From: HGM04593 sp964485215
GTDB taxonomy: Bacteria > Bacteroidota > Bacteroidia > Bacteroidales > Bacteroidaceae
NCBI GenBank assembly: GCA_964485215.1
Contig: CAZAIM010000095.1
Span: 1 to 9,241 of the forward strand
Reading direction: 5' to 3'
Length of the DNA: 9,241 nucleotides
Shown: positions 5,979-9,241 of the stretch, one piece after another
How positions within the stretch are numbered: position 1 is the stretch's first letter
Layout of the letters: each line of letters starts with the position of its first letter
Position numbers and translations under genes: made by a program
The notes under the pieces: generated by a model
The model's input: the letters and a program-made list of their open reading frames with translations, nothing else
Databases searched by the model: none
What the model was told of the DNA's origin: nothing

Positions 5979-8471
5979 TTATTTTGAAACGGGGCGCACA
6001 CTGCGACCGCGGCTGCGGTAGTAGTAGTCCCAGTCGTAGCTACCGTCGCCGAAGTCCAAGTAGCACGCGTTGTAGCAATCGTAGTCGAGCAACGAACTTG
6101 ACCAGTAGTGACCGTACGACCCTCCGCCGTTCAACTCCGTACCGCTGCGCCAGCCCGCAGCAGGGAGGAAGATGCTGTTGCCATTAGGGCCGGTTACCTT
6201 GTAACCATTGGTTCCTTTGTAGGTAGTCCAAGTCCAGGTGCAGTTGTCTAAGAGTTCTTGGAACTCCTTCTGAGTGGGCATGCGCCAGCTGCCACCCCAT
6301 TTTACGTGAGCAACGTCATCGGAAGACTCAAGAACGGTCTTGTTATCGACACGGCCACAACCTTCGTGTATACAATATTTTATAAAATCACCGCCATTAT
6401 ACCACTTATAAGTATCCCAGTCGTAATCGCTCTTTTCTTCGGTTTCGCCCCAAGCGTAGTAGCCGCCGTACTCATCGGGCTTGCTTGCGCCCACGTTGCA
6501 ACAAGCCCACTTCACACTAAGCCCCAAATCTACAGCATGGACATGATTGGCATCGTTGCAGGCACCATCCTCCTCTACTTTTACCATAAGCTCTGCTTCG
6601 TCAATGGATTTCCCGTCCTTGTCGATGATTGAGGCGGTGAGGGTGCGTTCAACAAGTTCGGCTGCGCGTGTTGCTGCATTGGAAGAGTTATCTTCTTTGA
6701 GGTTAGGAAACCATTCTGCCTTTACTTTGCCTTGTGCATCGGCGGCAAGCATTTCATATTCGAGTTCACCACATTCGGCCTCAAAGCCTACCAATGCCAA
6801 TGGACAAGGGTAGTATTTGCCTGTCAAAGGACAATAGGATTCTACAAGAAATTCAGCAGTGACAGCCTCGTCCTCTTTTACTTCTTCACCATCGGCAGGT
6901 GATAGTTTTGTTATGCGCGACGGGGCATTGAAGAAATTCTTTTCTACAAGGTTGTGGATTTTTGATGACCAGACATCTTTTTCCCACATAAAGAAGGAGA
7001 GGTTTATACCGTAGCGTACATCGATTCCGCCATTCAATGCAGCATTCCAGGCTACATACTTCTCGCCATCGGAGGAGACGCGCATGCCGGCTTCAATCTT
7101 ATCACTCAGATAGGGACGCGGCTCAACAAAGGGACCAAGGAATTTGTAAAGTTTCAATTCAATTTGCGGATAATACGATACCTCTGCCGCTACTGATGCT
7201 TCGGCTTTCAATGTAGGCGAATATACGGTAAATTGAGATTGTGACGTTGGTGTAGATGCTGTAACACCACCTTCCTTGCTCCATTCGAGCCCTACACTTA
7301 TCTCATTACTGCACTTCACTCCTGTTGTTGCATCAATGGTACCTGTTGCCTCGAAATTATGCGATTTGCCAAGGTGGGTGCTCACAGTAACCAATACCGG
7401 AACCTTGCCGACCATGAACTTTATCTCAATAGGCTTAACAATGTTTTTTCTTATTATTTCGTCATCGCCGTTGCTGTATGATGCCTTACAATTGTAGTGT
7501 AAGAGCATATCCATTCCCACATTTCCCGTAATTGTATAGCTGAATGACTGAAGGTCGCCTTCTATATGCTCCGGAGTTATTTCTTTTTCGCCAAAATCAA
7601 ATTTCAATGTTGCATCAAGCCCGGCGTTGAACTCGCATTTTTCCCAATAAATGGAACCTGCCGCACCGTTATATATTGGTTCACCATTGAAGTCTTGGGT
7701 AAAGTTCCACAACCTTTCACTGCTTGTGTAGCTGGCACGTGTGCTGCAATCGAATAGTTCGTGATATGCACCTTGCTCGTCGCGGTAGCCGTAAGAGACC
7801 GGAGTAAATACACGCTCGCCTGCTGTGCTGCGCGTTGTATTGGGGTTTGTAGCAAGGGTGAAATTTATATTCTTGAACAGGTTACACATATTACCCTCTG
7901 TGGTCGAGGCTGTCAGTGTGTTTCCGTTTGTAGAACAGCTTTCAACAACGCGTATATCATAGCCATACTCGGCAGGAAGCACTATTGCAGAGCCTGCTGT
8001 TACCTTGGGGGCTGCTGTTCCGTTGTATGTTACAGAAATATCGCCTGTCGATGCGGAATATTCGTATGATACACCCGGCCTGTCAAAGCCAAGATTTACA
8101 TAATCGCTTTCTATGTGCCCATATTGTGTAACCTTGATGTTAGCAGCTGCTGTGCCGCTGCTAACCGTCAGCACTGCATAACGTTCATCGGGCGAAAGAT
8201 TTTCCGATACTGTAATAATCAGTCTCTCACCGCTGTTGCCTGATGTTGGCTCAGCCTTTATCCAGGCAGGCTGTCCACTGACACTCCACCGGCCTCGGCT
8301 TTCAATGTAAAGGGTATCGCTTGCAGCTTCAGGCTCAAAGTAATATTCACTCTGTGGGTTTACAGATACATAATCTGTATCATCGTCGTTGCTGCTACAG
8401 GAAAAAGAGATTACTGCCGACAACAACATCAACAGAAAAGAGAATAAATAACGGAAAAATCGGAATTTCAT
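5979..8471 (-). CDS. Surface lipoprotein with BACON domain and C-terminal FISUMP/C-type-lectin-like domain; likely DGR target
   Basis: This is an 830-residue exported lipoprotein of unknown ligand. Residues 1-24 are a lipoprotein signal peptide with Cys25 in an ISFSC lipobox. The SSNDDD that follows is acidic, like the lipoprotein export signal that sends Bacteroidetes lipoproteins to the cell surface. Residues ~37-118 form a BACON domain (WSVSGQPAWIKAEPTSG core, ending IKVTQYG). Residues ~120-515 are beta-rich and not recognised. Residues ~517-635 look Ig-like (start ITKLSPADGEEV). Residues ~645-830 are the Fibrobacter-major-paralogous (FISUMP) type domain: AVDLGLSVKWACCNVGAS, YGGYYAWGETEEKS, WGGSWRMPTQKEF, YWSSS and the final GRSVRPV. 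Residues 786-823 have the codon pattern of a DGR variable region. It is divergently unpaired, a single-gene unit with its own promoter-like sequence. Binding to host or prey surface ligands through the C-terminal domain is inference. Confidence 0.85.
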   Translation of the reverse strand: MKFRFFRYLFSFLLMLLSAVISFSCSSNDDDTDYVSVNPQSEYYFEPEAASDTLYIESRGRWSVSGQPAWIKAEPTSGNSGERLIITVSENLSPDERYAVLTVSSGTAAANIKVTQYGHIESDYVNLGFDRPGVSYEYSASTGDISVTYNGTAAPKVTAGSAIVLPAEYGYDIRVVESCSTNGNTLTASTTEGNMCNLFKNINFTLATNPNTTRSTAGERVFTPVSYGYRDEQGAYHELFDCSTRASYTSSERLWNFTQDFNGEPIYNGAAGSIYWEKCEFNAGLDATLKFDFGEKEITPEHIEGDLQSFSYTITGNVGMDMLLHYNCKASYSNGDDEIIRKNIVKPIEIKFMVGKVPVLVTVSTHLGKSHNFEATGTIDATTGVKCSNEISVGLEWSKEGGVTASTPTSQSQFTVYSPTLKAEASVAAEVSYYPQIELKLYKFLGPFVEPRPYLSDKIEAGMRVSSDGEKYVAWNAALNGGIDVRYGINLSFFMWEKDVWSSKIHNLVEKNFFNAPSRITKLSPADGEEVKEDEAVTAEFLVESYCPLTGKYYPCPLALVGFEAECGELEYEMLAADAQGKVKAEWFPNLKEDNSSNAATRAAELVERTLTASIIDKDGKSIDEAELMVKVEEDGACNDANHVHAVDLGLSVKWACCNVGASKPDEYGGYYAWGETEEKSDYDWDTYKWYNGGDFIKYCIHEGCGRVDNKTVLESSDDVAHVKWGGSWRMPTQKEFQELLDNCTWTWTTYKGTNGYKVTGPNGNSIFLPAAGWRSGTELNGGGSYGHYWSSSLLDYDCYNACYLDFGDGSYDWDYYYRSRGRSVRPVSK
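5985..6138 (-). other. Candidate DGR variable region (VR) with constant 3' tail
   Basis: The core runs from 6116 down to 6003 (residues 786-823). Of its 38 codons, 26 end in C, and these code for Tyr, Asp, Ser, Arg, Gly, Cys, His, Leu, Phe and Asn. Every one except TTC is what AAC becomes when one or both adenines are changed. Between them sit constant-looking codons (TGG TCA AGT TCG, GCG, TTG, TGG, GGT). The core is followed by a constant stretch, AGT GTG CGC CCC GTT (6002-5988), which would be the homing-initiation end. Nine Tyr and six Asp in 38 residues is the composition typical of diversified lectin-fold binding sites. The upstream boundary is uncertain, because further changed positions could include the Ser of WRSG. 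No template repeat is in the window, so this rests on pattern only. Confidence 0.6.
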
Positions 8472-8507
8472 AGCTGATGTTTTTTGAAAATTTGTTTAAT
8501 TACTTTA

Positions 8508-8538
8508 CAAAAGAAGTATTCTTTTTCAAAATCTGCAA
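8508..8538 (-). promoter_or_regulatory. Weak promoter candidate for the lipoprotein gene
   Basis: On the minus strand TTG (8538-8536), 20 nt, then TTCTTTTG (8515-8508), which differs from TAnnTTTG at one base. The start codon is 36 nt further on. Spacing and position are suitable, but the mismatch and AT-rich context keep this tentative. Confidence 0.3.
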
Positions 8539-8572
8539 AATTTGCATCGATTTTTTAGAAACAGTTCTTTAG

Positions 8573-8765
8573 AAGAAGCTGTTTGAATTTATATCGTTTG
8601 GTTTTTCATAGAGCAAAAATAGAATGTTTACTCCTTGTTTCAAGGGCGCATAGCGGCTATATAACCGCGAAAAAGGTGAAAACAGACATTTTTGAATATA
8701 AAAAACAACGAAATAGCTGTCTCTAATATAAGAAAAACTTTTTTTAGAAATTCAAACAGTTTCTT
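8573..8765. repeat. 193-bp segment bounded by 18-bp inverted repeats (possible miniature element)
   Basis: AAGAAGCTGTTTGAATTT at 8573-8590 is repeated inverted at 8748-8765 with one mismatch (12 bases, CTGTTTGAATTT, are perfect). The left arm also forms its own hairpin with the sequence before it: AAACAGTTCTT and AAGAAGCTGTTT, 8559-8584. The enclosed DNA has no ORF of note; its only structure is a small GCGG/CCGC inverted repeat near 8653-8668. No target-site duplication is evident. A non-autonomous transposable element or dispersed intergenic repeat is the natural guess, but copy number cannot be seen here. Confidence 0.4.
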
Positions 8766-8814
8766 AGTATACAAAGATATATAAAACAATTCATCCATTT
8801 ACCCCCCCCTGTTA

Positions 8815-8901
8815 AAAAATGTCAAAGCAACAACGAGACGATTTTCTTCTGTGCAGTGTGTGGTACAGAGCAGAAATTTCGTATATCTTCTTGCTGCTTT
8901 G
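8815..8901 (-). terminator. Long-loop inverted repeat with T-run, possible terminator
   Basis: Reading the minus strand, CAAAGCAGCAA (8901-8891) pairs with TTGTTGCTTTG (8833-8823), ten Watson-Crick pairs and one G-U. Just beyond lie ACA and a run of T (about 8819-8814). The 57-nt interior has smaller nested pairings (TCTGT with ACAGA; ACGA with TCGT), so the whole could fold as one extended stem. It lies 37 nt after the stop of the winged-helix gene remnant, where a terminator is expected. The loop is long for a standard one. Confidence 0.35.
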
Positions 8902-8937
8902 TCAATTTAGGATGCCTTACCCTGCACTTGGTTACTT

Positions 8938-9180
8938 TTAGATGTTCTTTATAGTCCAAATAATATTATTTCTTGTTCCTCCTTTTTCGAGTGCCCCAAG
9001 TTCTATCAGTTCATTTATTTCTCGCTGTAAGGTTCGTAGGGGAATATCGGTTAGAACTTGAAGTTTAAGGACTGATAGTGTATTGTCAATCTGAATTGCA
9101 TGCAATATGCGTTGCTTGTTCGCGCAAAGATTCGCGCCATCCTGTGTGGTCTGAGCCTCATTCGCGCCTAAATTCGCGAT
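8938..9180 (-). pseudogene. 3' remnant of a gene with a C-terminal winged-helix domain
   Basis: An 80-residue open frame has no ATG start and is closed upstream by TGA (9183-9181). Its second half reads NKQRILHAIQIDNTLS, then VLTDIPLRTLQREINELIEL, then GALEKGGTRNNIIWTIKNI. This has the shape of the winged helix-turn-helix that ends many Bacteroidetes Schlafen/AlbA_2 or RecG-like ATP-binding proteins and Fic proteins: recognition helix RTLQREINEL and a wing ending in W-T-I. The first 20 residues repeat a GAN motif (GAN, DGAN, CAN), like the Asn/Gly linkers of that family. Upstream, a different frame reads IEFTLTMNREFRRE before a stop, so the gene appears frameshifted and cut down. No promoter or start supports expression. 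The parent family is inferred from memory. Confidence 0.45.
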
Positions 9181-9241
9181 TCATAGTTAACGTGAATTCG
9201 ATATAAGAAATCTTAGGTACATTCCTACTCCTCAGTCACTA

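Larger units (their letters stand above)
8472..8937. other. Non-coding region between the lipoprotein gene and the gene remnant
   Basis: This 466-bp stretch is AT-rich and has no convincing ORF on either strand. It contains the lipoprotein promoter candidate, the inverted-repeat segment at 8573-8765, a TATCTTTG -7-like motif on the minus strand (8779-8772) without a good -33 partner, a run of eight C at 8802-8809, and the long-loop inverted repeat at 8823-8901. No tRNA, rRNA or CRISPR array is seen. Confidence 0.6.

Noticed and set aside
5966..6187. A 73-codon plus-strand frame rich in Arg and Ser
   Set aside because: It is the antisense of the Tyr/Asp-rich variable region; its odd composition is explained by the NNC codon run on the other strand.
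7604..7855. An 83-codon minus-strand frame inside the lipoprotein gene
   Set aside because: It overlaps the lipoprotein in another frame on the same strand, with no signal for its own expression and low-complexity composition.
9131..9180. Short direct repeats of TTCGCGCC as a regulatory repeat array
   Set aside because: They fall in the open frame of the winged-helix remnant and encode the repeated GAN linker motif, which explains them as coding sequence.
1..9241. CRISPR arrays, tRNA or rRNA genes
   Set aside because: No regularly spaced direct repeats and no tRNA- or rRNA-like sequence were seen on either strand.

Overview
The window looks like a Bacteroidales chromosome segment (Bacteroides/Prevotella relatives). 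The reasons are a V-type ATPase operon of the type found in that order, a BACON-domain lipoprotein with an acidic surface-export signal and a FISUMP-type C-terminus, promoter-like TAnnTTTG elements, and weak or absent Shine-Dalgarno sequences. Every supported gene is on the minus strand, so transcription runs from right to left. The assignment rests on recognising families by eye; no database search was run.

Positions 1-5572 hold a V/A-type ATPase operon in the order E, DUF2764 protein, A, B, D, I. The last gene is cut by the window edge. The genes are tightly packed: 3, 27, 18 and 12 nt gaps, then a 4-nt ATGA overlap between D and I. E and D are stalk subunits, A and B form the hexameric head, and I begins the membrane sector. 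The DUF2764 gene sits where archaeal-type operons carry subunit C. No F subunit is visible. The c-ring gene (K) would lie beyond position 1. A Bacteroidetes-type promoter is visible at 5632-5661.

Positions 5573-8471 are the most interesting part. An 830-residue surface lipoprotein ends in a C-type-lectin-like domain. Its last ~40 codons look like the variable region of a diversity-generating retroelement (DGR): runs of NNC codons for Tyr, Asp, Ser, Arg, Gly, Cys and His, bracketed by constant Trp/Ser/Gly and a constant GRSVRPV tail. Directly after the stop codon is an 8-bp hairpin, in the place where hairpins mark DGR target sites. After two more hairpins comes a 36-codon ORF that resembles the start of the small MutS-like accessory protein found beside Bacteroidetes DGR reverse transcriptases, but it is cut short. 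No template repeat or reverse transcriptase is present. The best reading is a DGR target that has either lost its cassette or is served by one elsewhere in the genome.

Positions 8472-9241 are AT-rich and mostly non-coding. They hold the putative lipoprotein promoter, a 193-bp stretch bounded by 18-bp inverted repeats (possible miniature element), a C8 tract, a long-loop inverted repeat with a T-run that could terminate leftward transcription, and the decayed 3' end of a gene with a C-terminal winged-helix domain.
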